NCBI GenBank assembly: GCA_002633025.1
Contig: NMRB01000249.1
Span: forward strand, 179,336 to 243,335
Direction of reading: 5' to 3'
Origin: Notospermus geniculatus
Lineage: Eukaryota; Nemertea; Pilidiophora; Heteronemertea; Lineidae
Length of the DNA: 64,000 bases
The notes under the pieces were generated by a model, which saw only the letters and a list, made by a program, of their open reading frames with translations, made no database searches and was not told the origin of the DNA. Every line of letters begins with the position of its first letter. Position 1 is the first letter of the stretch. Of this stretch, positions 20,585 through 32,743 are shown one piece after another. Both the position numbers and the translations under genes were made by a program.

Positions 20585-20780
20585 ATTTCAAGGAACACAA
20601 ACTTTATTCCAATATCAAGTTTTTGTACACATGGAAAAAACTTACACACAATCATAATTTAACATTTCAAGGAACTTACACATTAAGTCTTTAACATTTC
20701 AAGGAACTTGCACTTTACGTCTTGAACTTTTTAAGGAACTTACACATTAAATCTTTAACATTTCAAAGAACTAACATAGA
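20585..20780. repeat. Minisatellite with unit about 40-45 bp
   Basis: There are four to five imperfect units built on CATTTCAAGGAACTTACACATTAAGTCTTTAA. No coding potential. Confidence 0.65.
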
Positions 20781-21755
20781 ACTCGTTACCGTATTCAACA
20801 TTTCAGGTTTCATAAACTTTATTTCAACACTTCTCAAGAGACATACAACATACACACATGTTTCACGACCAAGTACATTCATATTGCAGCACAAACATGC
20901 AGGCATCTCCATTCAAATACATTGTGTGCGATTTGCCATATTCTCCGAAAATTGGAAACGAAACATTATCATTATCATTCTGTATCCACTTCCATGCAGT
21001 ATTTGTAGAACCGACGTTCAAACACATTGTACTACTTTTACCTGCTGTGTAAAATCAGGGGCTCTCGCACTACAAAAGAGCCCGGAAAATGTTGATCTTC
21101 AAAATCTTTATCCACGTCTTCAGAGCGACTGACGTGACAAATGAACTAGCAATGGCATACACTAGTTGCACCAACCCTACTGCTGAGCTTTTTCCAACAT
21201 GTGCTGTAGCGGTAGGAAAGTCCTTGAGAGTGCCGTGTTGTAATCGAGACTAACATCGTCTTAAGACCTATCCTTCTGTTGATTGATGGCCGTATACATA
21301 CATGGAATGGTAGTCCAACTCTGAGCAGTTGGTCAGGCGCTGGTTTCGCAAAAGCAATGAAGTTTTTTACCATAGGTATGGGCAAGTGTATTGTACATGT
21401 ACATGTACAGTATCTTCCATGAGCAAATGTATCCGCCGCTGGAACTATTGTCCTCCTTAGCTGTGCTCGTCTAGAATTGTGCAAATTTGAGCACTTAATC
21501 AACCAGCGTCACGCTAACACAGGAGTACCATTCCTTCATATTGGCTTTGTCGCAGAAGGAATCGGTCTTTTCTTTTCTTTTTTTTATTTATACGGTTCTA
21601 ACATAACCTGGAGTGTCCTTTGTCAGAAAATATTCTGTTTCCTCCAACGATTAGACAGTAGCAATGATGAAAATAAGTTTTGAACCACTGGACATACCGT
21701 ATGGTATCAGGATATTTACCCCCGGACACGTACCCCCTGGACATTCACCCCCCCG
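20781..21755. other. Intergenic, no gene seen
   Basis: Small open frames only, none with recognisable domains or good splice context. A TACATGTACATGTA run is near 21388. The stretch ends in a C-rich repeat (TACCCCC, GGACAT words) at the edge of the assembly gap. Confidence 0.5.
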
Positions 21756-22737
21756 NNNNNNNNNNNNNNNNNNNNNNNNNNNNNNNNNNNNNNNNNNNNN
21801 NNNNNNNNNNNNNNNNNNNNNNNNNNNNNNNNNNNNNNNNNNNNNNNNNNNNNNNNNNNNNNNNNNNNNNNNNNNNNNNNNNNNNNNNNNNNNNNNNNNN
21901 NNNNNNNNNNNNNNNNNNNNNNNNNNNNNNNNNNNNNNNNNNNNNNNNNNNNNNNNNNNNNNNNNNNNNNNNNNNNNNNNNNNNNNNNNNNNNNNNNNNN
22001 NNNNNNNNNNNNNNNNNNNNNNNNNNNNNNNNNNNNNNNNNNNNNNNNNNNNNNNNNNNNNNNNNNNNNNNNNNNNNNNNNNNNNNNNNNNNNNNNNNNN
22101 NNNNNNNNNNNNNNNNNNNNNNNNNNNNNNNNNNNNNNNNNNNNNNNNNNNNNNNNNNNNNNNNNNNNNNNNNNNNNNNNNNNNNNNNNNNNNNNNNNNN
22201 NNNNNNNNNNNNNNNNNNNNNNNNNNNNNNNNNNNNNNNNNNNNNNNNNNNNNNNNNNNNNNNNNNNNNNNNNNNNNNNNNNNNNNNNNNNNNNNNNNNN
22301 NNNNNNNNNNNNNNNNNNNNNNNNNNNNNNNNNNNNNNNNNNNNNNNNNNNNNNNNNNNNNNNNNNNNNNNNNNNNNNNNNNNNNNNNNNNNNNNNNNNN
22401 NNNNNNNNNNNNNNNNNNNNNNNNNNNNNNNNNNNNNNNNNNNNNNNNNNNNNNNNNNNNNNNNNNNNNNNNNNNNNNNNNNNNNNNNNNNNNNNNNNNN
22501 NNNNNNNNNNNNNNNNNNNNNNNNNNNNNNNNNNNNNNNNNNNNNNNNNNNNNNNNNNNNNNNNNNNNNNNNNNNNNNNNNNNNNNNNNNNNNNNNNNNN
22601 NNNNNNNNNNNNNNNNNNNNNNNNNNNNNNNNNNNNNNNNNNNNNNNNNNNNNNNNNNNNNNNNNNNNNNNNNNNNNNNNNNNNNNNNNNNNNNNNNNNN
22701 NNNNNNNNNNNNNNNNNNNNNNNNNNNNNNNNNNNNN
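21756..22737. other. Assembly gap (982 N)
   Basis: Run of N. Long open frames spanning it are artefacts. Confidence 1.
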
Positions 22738-24523
22738 TCTCAACCCATAAGAAATACCGATGCTAACAATTGCTCACTATGGTTCAGAGGTCAAGGCCAT
22801 TTATTAGGTCAGGAGCAAGAATTCAGAGGTCAGAGAGGTCATGGCATAAACGAACGACATGGCGCGTTTTGATTCTTGCTTATTTCTCTTCTTTTCCTGA
22901 CGTCCTCTTTTCAGAAGTTTCTAGAAGACCGCCGAAGGAGGTAACCGTCAGCTGGTTTTTTGTCTCGTCTTTGCAGTTTCAGCCCCACTTTTCCATCAAT
23001 TTGTAATGATTCTTAAACGTCACGTTCTTGGGTTTTTGGATGTCGTTAATGCAGCACGAGTACCGGCCACTTCAAAAATAAACCAATAAGAATCCTCCAT
23101 TCCTCGCTTGATATGGTTGCCATAGCTTCACCGCCAACATGGCCGTTGTCACCTTGACCTCTGACCTCTAACCATATTTGAGCTTGAGTGGTCGTTCCGT
23201 TATTAACTGCATCCAGAGCACGATGGATTCATATGATATAGGTGGAGATCGCTACCTGTATATGGGCATGGTTCAACAAATGGTGGGCAGTTTGGTGATA
23301 GGGGCTCTATGAGTTTTGAAGAGTGAAAACGACTGGAAAAACAGTTAAGTTGATACTCGTCAGCATGTTTTAAGAGATGTCAAAGTTTTTTGTGGTTTTA
23401 TTGTTATTCCAGATTAACATGGAATTGGTGTAGGGCTCTTAATTGACTTGTGTCTTCTCTTTTTCAATGGTTTATGATATTTTTAGAAAGATGACATTTT
23501 TTGCACTCAGTACATAAGAAACCTTCTTACTGTATAGCATGTCTTATCCCGTCACCACTGAACTTACTGAAGACGCAGATTATTAAATACAAGTTATAGC
23601 ATGTAAAAGCGTAAAATTTACTTTGAGGTAGGCTCACTATCTTCTTTATGTCATCAATATTCTAGAAACGCGACAGGGTCGCTTTTGCCGATCATTCTGA
23701 CCGTTGTGACACCAGAATTACATCTTACTACATGTAGCAACAACCCGTGGCAATCGGCGATTGTGAGTTTGGTCGAGGTTGGAATGCACGGCACGGCTGG
23801 AATTGGTGCAACACGTTGTGCGGTAGGGAGAATTTAGAAAGCAATCGAACAACACCGGTAAAAAAGTAAAATTGCTACCAGAACAAAGTCCTCTTCGCAA
23901 ATTAAACTACCCGTTAGCTTCAGGATATGGTATCCTCTATTACCATGCCGAATTTCAGGACAAAACAGAGCTTCTAAGTGTGACTTTATTGAGTCGACTT
24001 CCAGCATTATTATATAGATACGTATTTAATGATTTGCGTGTGGGCAAGTGGCCGGATAAGACGTACTATACAGTACGTTGTTCTATCTGTTATTACTATC
24101 ATAATTCTTCTCTGCAGACCTACTACCTACACCTCTGACCTCTCCCTCCTGTCAACCAACCTCATCTATAATTGAAACAGGCTATCTGATATGAATTGAT
24201 GTAAGGCCTAAAGCGTGCAGCATACTGTAAGCAAACTTCGGCGTTTTTCTACCAGGCCAACACCTGGTAATAAAACGAAGAAGCTTAGTGTTTGTTGGTT
24301 GAGTCCGGGCGTTGGCGCTCGGAGTCAAGCACGCCAAGTAACAAACTGGTCAAATATTTAAAGATGGCATCACAGTAGACGCCATTATAGGCATTGTCTG
24401 GCGCCAACCACACGTCAGGAGGTGATTTCTTCATTCGTTCTACTATACAGTAAGTTTTTTAAAAGATTAAACTACTGGATGGTGCTAGAATACTTGTGTA
24501 CTATTTTCCATGCGAAAGAGATT
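22738..24523. other. Intergenic, no gene seen
   Basis: No supported exon. AGGTCA-type words recur near 22780-22850 and in reverse near 23150-23170, but without a defined repeat boundary. Confidence 0.45.
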
Positions 24524-24664
24524 GGCCTGCTTTCCATTGGAGCGTTTCCGTGCGCGGAAACGCTCGAAAGCATTGTTTTTTTCCGCGCCGTGACCAACGA
24601 AGCGAAAACAAACAATGCTTTCGAGCGTTTCCACGCACGGAAACGCTCCAATGGAAAGCAGGCC
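24524..24664. mobile_element. 141-bp near-perfect palindrome
   Basis: The left arm GGCCTGCTTTCCATTGGAGC and its reverse complement at the right end pair for over 50 bp. The loop is about 35 bp (near 24575-24610). It could form a long hairpin RNA if transcribed. Probably a MITE without a visible target duplication. Confidence 0.75.
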
Positions 24665-25415
24665 TTAGTTGTGTTGATAAACGCTTTTACTAATTTACTT
24701 ATTTATTTAGGTTTTTATTTCCCGAGCTACAAATTTTATTTCCAATAATTTACTTACTCTCATCTCAATTCTTTGTCTCATCTCACTGATGAAGGGAATG
24801 TCATCTTTCTAAACTGAATGGACTCAAATCAAGGAATTTCTTTCCCGTTATCATGCTTTGCATCCTTTTTTCCAACTGCCATCGACCACGGATAAGTAGG
24901 AAATACATGTATCAGACGTTTGCAACGTCTAATCACCTGTGAGGTACACACGTCATCACCTGGTGTCTGTCTTCATACGAAGGCAACATGTCTATACTGT
25001 AAGGAATGCGTAATGTAGTCACCTGCATTATCATTGTACCTGTGTCCAGTGGTTCTTTGAGAGAAAAAATAATGTTTATGTTGTTAGATGTGGCGGAATT
25101 CAAATTTAATCTCGTGATGCCAATGTTCCATCAGTTTAACTGCAATAATTTGGTCTAAATAGTCTAAATGGATGACAACGCCGAGCTGTAGTAATGAAGG
25201 ACAAATTATTTTTAATGAAAAGTTGATGGCTCGTCTTTGTGGCACCAAATTTGCCTAAAGGTGTTTACAAAATGAACAAAAAAAAAACCTGAAGTGTTTT
25301 CAACGGGAAACATGGTTGTTTCAATTTCCTCTCGTACTGTTTGTTCGCAAACATTGATCAAGAGAGATGTTGATGAAATATGATAAAGAAGTAGTGTCCT
25401 TGTATTGAAGTTTAA

Positions 25416-25665
25416 AGGAGCTGGACGTCCAAGTTGCAAACACTCACTCACTGGTTCTGTATCCACGCGACGCCTGCGGTGCTGCCACCTATTGTCGGTG
25501 ATATGTACTGACGTGAATATCGTGAGTGAGTTGCATCGGACCGGGAACCAGTCTAACGATCACGGGGCGCTACTGGTGCTGCCACCTGCACGAATGAATA
25601 AAACCAGTTTGCCGACCATGTTTGTAAACAAACCAGCTTGTTTACAACTTCGGCTTCTAACTCCT
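25416..25665. mobile_element. 250-bp MITE with TTAA target, decayed right end
   Basis: The left end AGGAGCTGGACGTCCAAGTT follows TTAA, and the right end ACTCCT is followed by TTAA. The interior matches 46348-46588 closely. TTAA target sites are characteristic of piggyBac transposons. Confidence 0.8.
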
Positions 25666-25824
25666 TTAAGAGGACGGGGTATTTTTTCTGTGTATTTTTT
25701 CCAAACATACCTGAATCATGGCCAGTCGTCCATTTGTTTTATGATGTTCCTCATTAATAAGGCAAAATCAGTCTTTTTCATAGACTACAAAACAATTTGC
25801 CATTTAATTACTATATAACGGTAA

Positions 25825-26201
25825 TAGGGAGGTTTCGCAAATCTGACGAAAAACGAAGTTGGACGTCACTTCCATGACGTAATGTATTTCAGGAGATGGT
25901 TGGTACCGCAAATATCACCGGCTGCAAGAGCGTCTTTTAGCTTATTTCGTTAAACCGAAAGAGTTATGGTGTATATTAAACTTTGAAATTTATCTTTCGT
26001 TTCCACTTTCTACGAAGTGGAAATTTATAAATTCAAGATACACCGTAAGTCTTTCCGTTTAACGTAATACGCTGAAAGACGCTATTGCAGCAGGCGATAT
26101 CTGCGGTACCAACCATTTCCTGAAATACATTACGTCATGGAAATGAAGTCCAATTTCGTATTTCCTACTTCGTTTTTCGTCAGATTTTCGAAACCTCCCT
26201 A
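25825..26201. mobile_element. 377-bp foldback MITE, TAGGGAGGTTTCG ends
   Basis: TAGGGAGGTTTCGCAAATCT on the left is matched by AGATTTTCGAAACCTCCCTA on the right. The arms extend for about 190 bp each, so the whole element folds on itself. Confidence 0.85.
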
Positions 26202-26300
26202 TTATATTACAAAAAACTAACAGAGGTCGATTAGATAACTTCATTCTTTTCGTATTACAGAATATTTTCTATCTGATTTCCCGTTATTCATTTAGTCGAT

Positions 26301-26690
26301 ATATCGGGTGTCCCAAAAAAAGTGAACCGCTTTTTGACAAGTATTTTCTCAGCGATAGATAAACCGAGGGTATCATCAACAAGTCTGCAAAATATTTAAG
26401 AGATCGGTCACACGTTGTGCGAGTATTGTCAAATTCAAAACAGCATGTCAAAAAATCCAATATCAGAGCTAATGCAATGTCACCTTCATCATGTTCACGC
26501 AGGTGTTGACATGCTGTTTTGAATTTGACAATGCTCGCATAATTTGCGACCGATCTCCTAGATATTTTGCAGACTTGTTGATGATACCCTAAGGTTACTC
26601 TGTGAAAAATTCCAATGAATTTGGTTCATCTGTCGCTGAGAAAATACTTGTCAAAAAAAGCGGTTCACTTTTTTTTGGGACACCCGATAT
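26301..26690. mobile_element. 390-bp MITE, TCGGGTGTCCC ends
   Basis: ATATCGGGTGTCCCAAAAAA and its reverse complement bound the element. TATA (or TA) is duplicated outside TCGGGTG and CACCCGA. The arms include TGACAAGTATTTTCTCAGCG on both sides. Tc1/mariner-like target preference. Confidence 0.85.
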
Positions 26691-28529
26691 ACTGTGTTCA
26701 AAGAGCCATCGGACAGCCATGGACCGTGATAATCATGGGTACATTACATCAGAAAGAACATGTCCCATCAGACATTAAAGTTGTAGTTCAAGTTGGCCCC
26801 AAATTATGTTACATCTAATGCAAGTCATGTTTTGGACGGTAGCGCATAATTTGTAATATTCACTATCCCTTTAGACGACACGTCCAAACATGGTGAGTGT
26901 ATTGTTCTCTTTGACGGACAGGCTATCTTCTTAAGGACTGGCGTTTGAACATTTCAATATAAGAAAAGATCGTTAAAGTCTTGAAATATTTTATGAAAAC
27001 ATATTTTTAAAAAATAATTACATGTATATCATTTTGGTCGAAGAAATCTTGAAACATTTTACGAAAACATGTTCAGAAGGAAAGAATGAACATATTTTGA
27101 TTGATGGAATCTTGAAATATTCTACAAAAAGAAGGAAAAAATAAGAATAGGATTTTGATCGATGCATTTACGAAACGTAAGAAGGAAAGACAAAAAACCA
27201 GAGATGAGGTCCAATGGACCAATCCTGTTATCATCTTATTGGCCTAATACTCTCATCTACAACTATTTGCCTTCGACGTGCACTATAGCAGAGCACACAG
27301 CACCTTCTCTGACTTCATGTCTTTCCCTCTTACTAACTTTCCTGCTGTTAGTTCTACGAATGGGCAAGTCTGCGTCTGCCCAGCCATGTTAAATTAGGTT
27401 TCGATCTGTGTCAGTGTCCATAGATCAGTGCAATGTCATCGAAGGTTTCCCAACTATCGCTTGGCGACCTGTAAAAATGCTTTTCAAGACTCATCAAGAG
27501 TAGACATACATGTATTTCCATATGTTATGGTAAGTTCAGGTTTTCAGCAGCAGTTTGTGTTTTCAGACTTTTTGCAGATTCTGAAAAAAAACTAACAGAA
27601 AACAAAACCGTTGTCTAGAGAGTCTCAAATGGGTCAAAAAATTATTGAGTTTACATGCACTTTAATTAAAATTTGGATATATCTTTGTAATAAAGATAGA
27701 TCAAGAATATTCAGCATAATATATCTTTTATGTCACATGAAGATATATCTTAAATAGGGTAAAGCTACATCTAAAATATTTAACACGTCTTGAATTATAA
27801 TGATTTGCCAAATATAGTAATAATCTTGGATATTATTGTGCTAAATTTTAAAGATATATCTTAATTCCGTTCAGATACATCTTAAATGATTAAAGATTTA
27901 TGTTAATTGTTATTCTTTATTCCATTTAAAATGTATACTGAATATTCGATGGAAATTGCTTACTTATAACACATCTTAGTTCCAGTTAAAAAGTGTGTGA
28001 AATCAATTATTATTACACTTTGGAATTTATAGTTATTCTGTATGTTTACAATTCAATCCGTTGTTCTTCGCTTTGTGTGGAACAATACATGTGTTGACCA
28101 GATATACTGTATAAATCACTGTACGGAATATAACCGTCATCCGTTTGAAATTTTACTCACTTAAACTTTCTAATCATCCATGACTTAAGAAATCTCATTT
28201 AGTCAAAGCAATACGCCTATAGTTAACCTGACGAACCATATTTACATTTTCTCTAAGACTTTTTCCAAACATTTCAGCTTAATGATTTTGCCGTTGTCAT
28301 TTTTGAAATTTGTATACCCTAATCTTAGAAACGCCCGTCCTTAAGAAGTAACACGATTGCCACCTCACATAATCATTACATCAGACACATGTTTTTGCTT
28401 CAGTTCTTCACTTAAATATCATAACAACATTAACATGACGTTCCCTGGTCGATTTATGTTGGCCTCCCGAATCGCAATTTGGAGAAAAATACATATCATC
28501 TTAAAGATCTCAAATAAGAATTACCTTAA
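26691..28529. other. Intergenic, no gene seen
   Basis: AT-rich, with many AAGATATATCTTA-like words around 27670-27960 that look like decayed repeats. No supported exon. Confidence 0.45.
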
Positions 28530-28800
28530 AGCCCCACTGTATTGAATCTGAAAAACGCAAATCGTCGCCGCGATTCTTGACGACGTCACGACGTCAGCGT
28601 AGTGTAAAAATGTACTGCGCTCTATCTCAATGCATTAGAGCTCCCCTACGCAGTTTTTTCACTCTCTGTTGAAAACTAGGCCTTGGTTATTAAAAGTAAG
28701 TATCAGGCAAGCATTTTGGAGACCTTCACGAGGCCCTGAGACCTCAACCTCCACTCTCCTAACATTTTGAAAATACCGTAAAATTCAATACTGTGGGGCT
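28530..28800. mobile_element. 271-bp MITE with TTAA target duplication
   Basis: The ends are AGCCCCACTGTATTGAAT and ATTCAATACTGTGGGGCT. TTAA flanks both sides (28526-28529 and 28801-28804). piggyBac-type by target site. Confidence 0.88.
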
Positions 28801-29212
28801 TTAAGAAAGTCGTGAGGCCTAGGGCATTACAGTCCCGGAGATTTAAAGTTCTCGTTCTTCACTTTAAGATTTCAAGAAGTAAGCAAAACCCTGCAATATT
28901 AGACAATAAAATTGGTAGTCCCTATTTATGGGCTAAATTAACTCAGAGATTAAGTTACTCCAAAGACGTCTAGTAGATTATAATTGAAATCAAGTTTAAC
29001 ATGTAAGAAATATATATAAGTGAAAGTACATGAAATTTTGAGAAGATCTGAGGTTATTTAAAATTTTTAAAACTCTGTGCTGGCGTTGGAAATAAATAAT
29101 AAGTACCGTAAGGCCCTTTCCTGTAATTCTTTTTCTATAGAGATGTATTTGTAGACACTTATGTATAGCGCTCTTTTTATGTTTCCATGACGATGCGAGA
29201 GAGCAAATTGTC

Positions 29213-29356
29213 CAGGGCCCATATTCATAAAACTTTGCAAGGCTAATAGTTACTTGCTAAGTGCCCAGTCTCTTGCTAAGTGCCCAGTTTCTACAGACCA
29301 ATGTACACAACCAGCAACCAACTAATCTAGCAAGGTTTTTTGAATATCCGCCCAGG
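29213..29356. mobile_element. Short foldback MITE, about 140 bp
   Basis: The left arm GGGCCCATATTCATAAAACT and the right arm around TTTTTTGAATATCCGCCCAG are imperfect inverted repeats. TTGCTAAGTGCCCAGT is repeated inside. Confidence 0.6.
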
Positions 29357-31786
29357 TTTACAAGAAACAGCAGTAAACCTTAAATGAACACAACCTATGT
29401 CTAATGAATGAGACTTTCTTTATTCGCCTAGTATGAAGGTGAATTAAATACTTTATTGTTTTCTTCCTCAAGATTTTCACTTCGTCTTGCTTTTCAAATT
29501 CGCCTTAGCTAATAGCAATGCACTTCCCAAAATCATTTAAACTAAATACTGCACCCTGAATACGTATTTTGAAACTAAGAATACTATTAAATTTCAAAAC
29601 CACGACTACAATAATGAGTTATTCCACACCAGTACTGAATAATTGTACAGGAAAAAGAAGGCCACCCTGCTATGGCTAACCGTCCACTTTACATCAATGG
29701 GGAGGTAGCCTAATTTTTTCTACCATTTGATGGCGCTGCGACCGTATCCACTTTTCCACTGTGACGTTGTACAGAACGTCAACGTCACACTGCCGTGACG
29801 TTGTGGCTTCATGCTCGCACCGCACATTGCCACGGAGATGACGTCCTGAAGACAATGAAAAGGCCTGATTTGGTCGCAGCGACATATTTCCGTGGAGAAG
29901 TGGCGACCCCCTCATTGCTCCTACACCAACCACTTGATTGATAAATCCATTACTTGTCTTTGTCCATTGAATACTTTTGCGTTCTTGCACACATGCACTA
30001 AGGACATGAGTAGAAAAAATCCCTTTTACTCAAAAGTGAAAAAAATAAACATAATGTCCTTCGTGCTCACGGCCTTTTATTTGTAAATCGTGAACAACAG
30101 GAAATGACACAATGGGGATCATAACTACGATAGAGGGCAGCACTTCGTAACCAGGTCTTCTACAATGGACGCCATATGTGTGGGAAATTGATCAGCAACT
30201 GAATGTCACTTTCATTTCGGTAGTTTTAACCACTAGTGACACCTACATGTATTAAGGCAGTGGGTTATGGTCCTCATTGGCAACATAAAGGAGACATATT
30301 CGAAGAAAACGACAACTGTGCCTCATTTACTCATAACTAATTAATTTGTTCTACTCTCCCATGAGATAGATACGCCAGCTATGTTTTTTTCCATAATTGT
30401 ATTTCTACAAGGCAAAAGAAAGCTTTGAATCTTTCCGCTTCTTCGTAACTTCTCTTCCATTTTTACGATCATCATTCTTCCAGTATACAATCTGTTCGCC
30501 ATTTTCACCAGTGTATGACTGGGCCTTATATGTTGCTCTCGAGTGTCTAAATTCACCCCATGAACTGAAAAAAAACAATTCAAATTTGCATGTACATGTA
30601 CTGTTCTTCTGTGGTGGTAAAAGGGTTAGAACGTAAACATAATAAAATGCTATATTATTTTGAAACTAGGTAAGGCATTGGGCTTATATTTCGATAAAAT
30701 CCTATGTGTTCCACCTTACTTCCTGCCCCATCTTCCATAACACACCATTTATCTATTTTGTCGCTGGTTTGTATCTTAAAGATGAATCAGTAAGCTTATG
30801 AAATTCAAATTTTGCATGAGTTTTAGAAAATGGATCACTTCCCACACTGATCTTTAGATAGTCCCTTTAACATTGCTGACAGGCTTTTGAAATGTTCTCT
30901 GTAAATTTCCATACTGGCAAAAAATCGGCATATGATAACTTTCTGCAATAGCGGCGTAATTTGTGAAAAGTACGTAGGTAAAATATCCTTTCTCCTCTAA
31001 AGTACATAACATATGACCGATTTGGTACTAAAATCAATAAGGTTCAAGGGATTGAACTTGCAGAATATATTAATACGTGTATTGTCATTACCATCACCTA
31101 CTTGAGTGATATGAATAATTGAAAAAAATGGCTCTATGTATGTCTGTTTCGCAATCGTCATTTTTTAAAGTATTTACGAAAATTGGATATTTTGTACGAT
31201 AGTGCATGAGGTGCATTTTGACACTTGAGGCATGATGTTGTTCCTTTTTATGAATTTTACTCCATGGGAAGGTATTTTACATCTTAATTTTTTGGTGTGT
31301 CAATAACTGTTCATTAATCAAATATCAAAAGTTCCATTTTGAAAGTTCTTCATATGAATCTAGCAGAAAGGTAAATAAGTAAATTACATGTATGTCGGTA
31401 TGATAGTGTGCGATCAGAAGGTTACGACTTTCTGCAGTTGCCAACAGACCGTGTCTGCTTTTTACGGAAAAAAAGAAATCAGCGAAATTAATAAGGTTGT
31501 CAAGTTTTTGAACAAGTAAAGACCATAGTCCTTATGAAGAAATCTCATCGGTGTATTTTATAAATTTAATAAAACCTGTTCATAAAGGATTAGGAATTGT
31601 TTATTATGTAATAAAATTACTGACTTTTTGGCTATTACCTGCGTGATAGGAATTTATTTCCCCTGGAATCTAAGTCCCATTTATTTTTCAACGAGCGATT
31701 CGGATATTTGGCTATAGAAACCATGGCCTTACAATAGCTAACTCGGACTTGCATTCCCTGGATTAGAATTCCTTTCACACCGGATA
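29357..31786. other. Intergenic, no gene seen
   Basis: No exon or repeat with clear boundaries. Small open frames lack domain features. Confidence 0.4.
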
Positions 31787-32126
31787 CCCAGGACGTGAAT
31801 CTTACTAATAATCTTATAATTTCCTTAGTAAGTATTTTAGCTATTTCTTAGTAAGATCTTAGTAAGAAAAGTCTTAGCCAAATTTTTTTTATAAGATTCT
31901 TACTAAGATTTTTCCTATAAGATTCTTACAAAAAACAGTATCAACGATATTTCTCAGTAAGATATTGGTAAGAAAATTTTTACAAAGACTTTTCTTGTAA
32001 GAATCTTATCAGAAAAATCTTACTAAGAAAAATCTTGCTAAAATTTTTCTTGCTATGATCTTACTAAGAAATAGCCAAATTACTACAAAGAAAATTATGA
32101 GATTATTAATAAGATTCCTGTCCTGA
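31787..32126. mobile_element. 340-bp CTTAGTAAG-rich foldback element
   Basis: The most compact member of the family in the window. The left end CCCAGGACGTGAATCTTACT is matched by TAATAAGATTCCTGTCCTG on the right. The interior is a chain of AAGATTTTTCTTA words. Target duplication not clear. Confidence 0.8.
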
Positions 32127-32148
32127 GTATGGTCATTTATTGACTCAT

Positions 32149-32170
32149 AGAGAGAGAGAGAGAGGGAGAG
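32149..32170. repeat. GA microsatellite
   Basis: About 22 bp of (AG)n with one interruption. Confidence 0.8.
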
Positions 32171-32522
32171 CACTTTTGAATTTCGATTACCCATTAATAT
32201 AAAGGACAGCAAAAACCCTATAATTTGAAGTTTAATGATCCTAGTTTCGTAATGAAGATATTAGAACTTTAACTTCAATTCTTATGATGAACATGGTAAG
32301 ATATGATGTACAATGTACATACTATACTGATATAAGGTAATCTTCTGCAATCAATCAATTTGTAAATTATTTAAAAAACTGAGGCGGCCACTCAGGAAGA
32401 ACCTAAGCATGTGATTAAAGTTACTTTCTGCCTTAAAGTCCCTAAGTGAAGGCCCTTTCCTTCTTCTCCATTGTAATTACAGGGCCCCAGCTAAGATTTT
32501 CATGTTTCTATTCCTTTCTATC

Positions 32523-32743
32523 ACCAACCTCGTCCCCAGGGCTTAACTTCTGCGGTAAGGCTTGTTAAGCCCTGGATGCACAATTGAATTCCTGCTACCT
32601 GATTGGACGGTGTCATGAACCAGCCAAGTTAGTTGCAATATGGCCAATTTCAAGATTCTGAAATCTTTTAAGGTTGTGTTTCCAGGGTCTCTGACGGAGC
32701 AAGATCTAGGTTGGTGGAGGAAGGCCCTGGGAACGAGGTTGTC
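32523..32743. mobile_element. Foldback MITE, ACCAACCTCGTCCCCAGGG ends
   Basis: ACCAACCTCGTCCCCAGGG on the left is matched by CCCTGGGAACGAGGTTG on the right, about 220 bp apart. Confidence 0.65.

Noticed and set aside
21664-22872. Long open frames across the N run (also at 55617-56350 and 36769-37167)
   Set aside because: They are artefacts of ambiguous bases.
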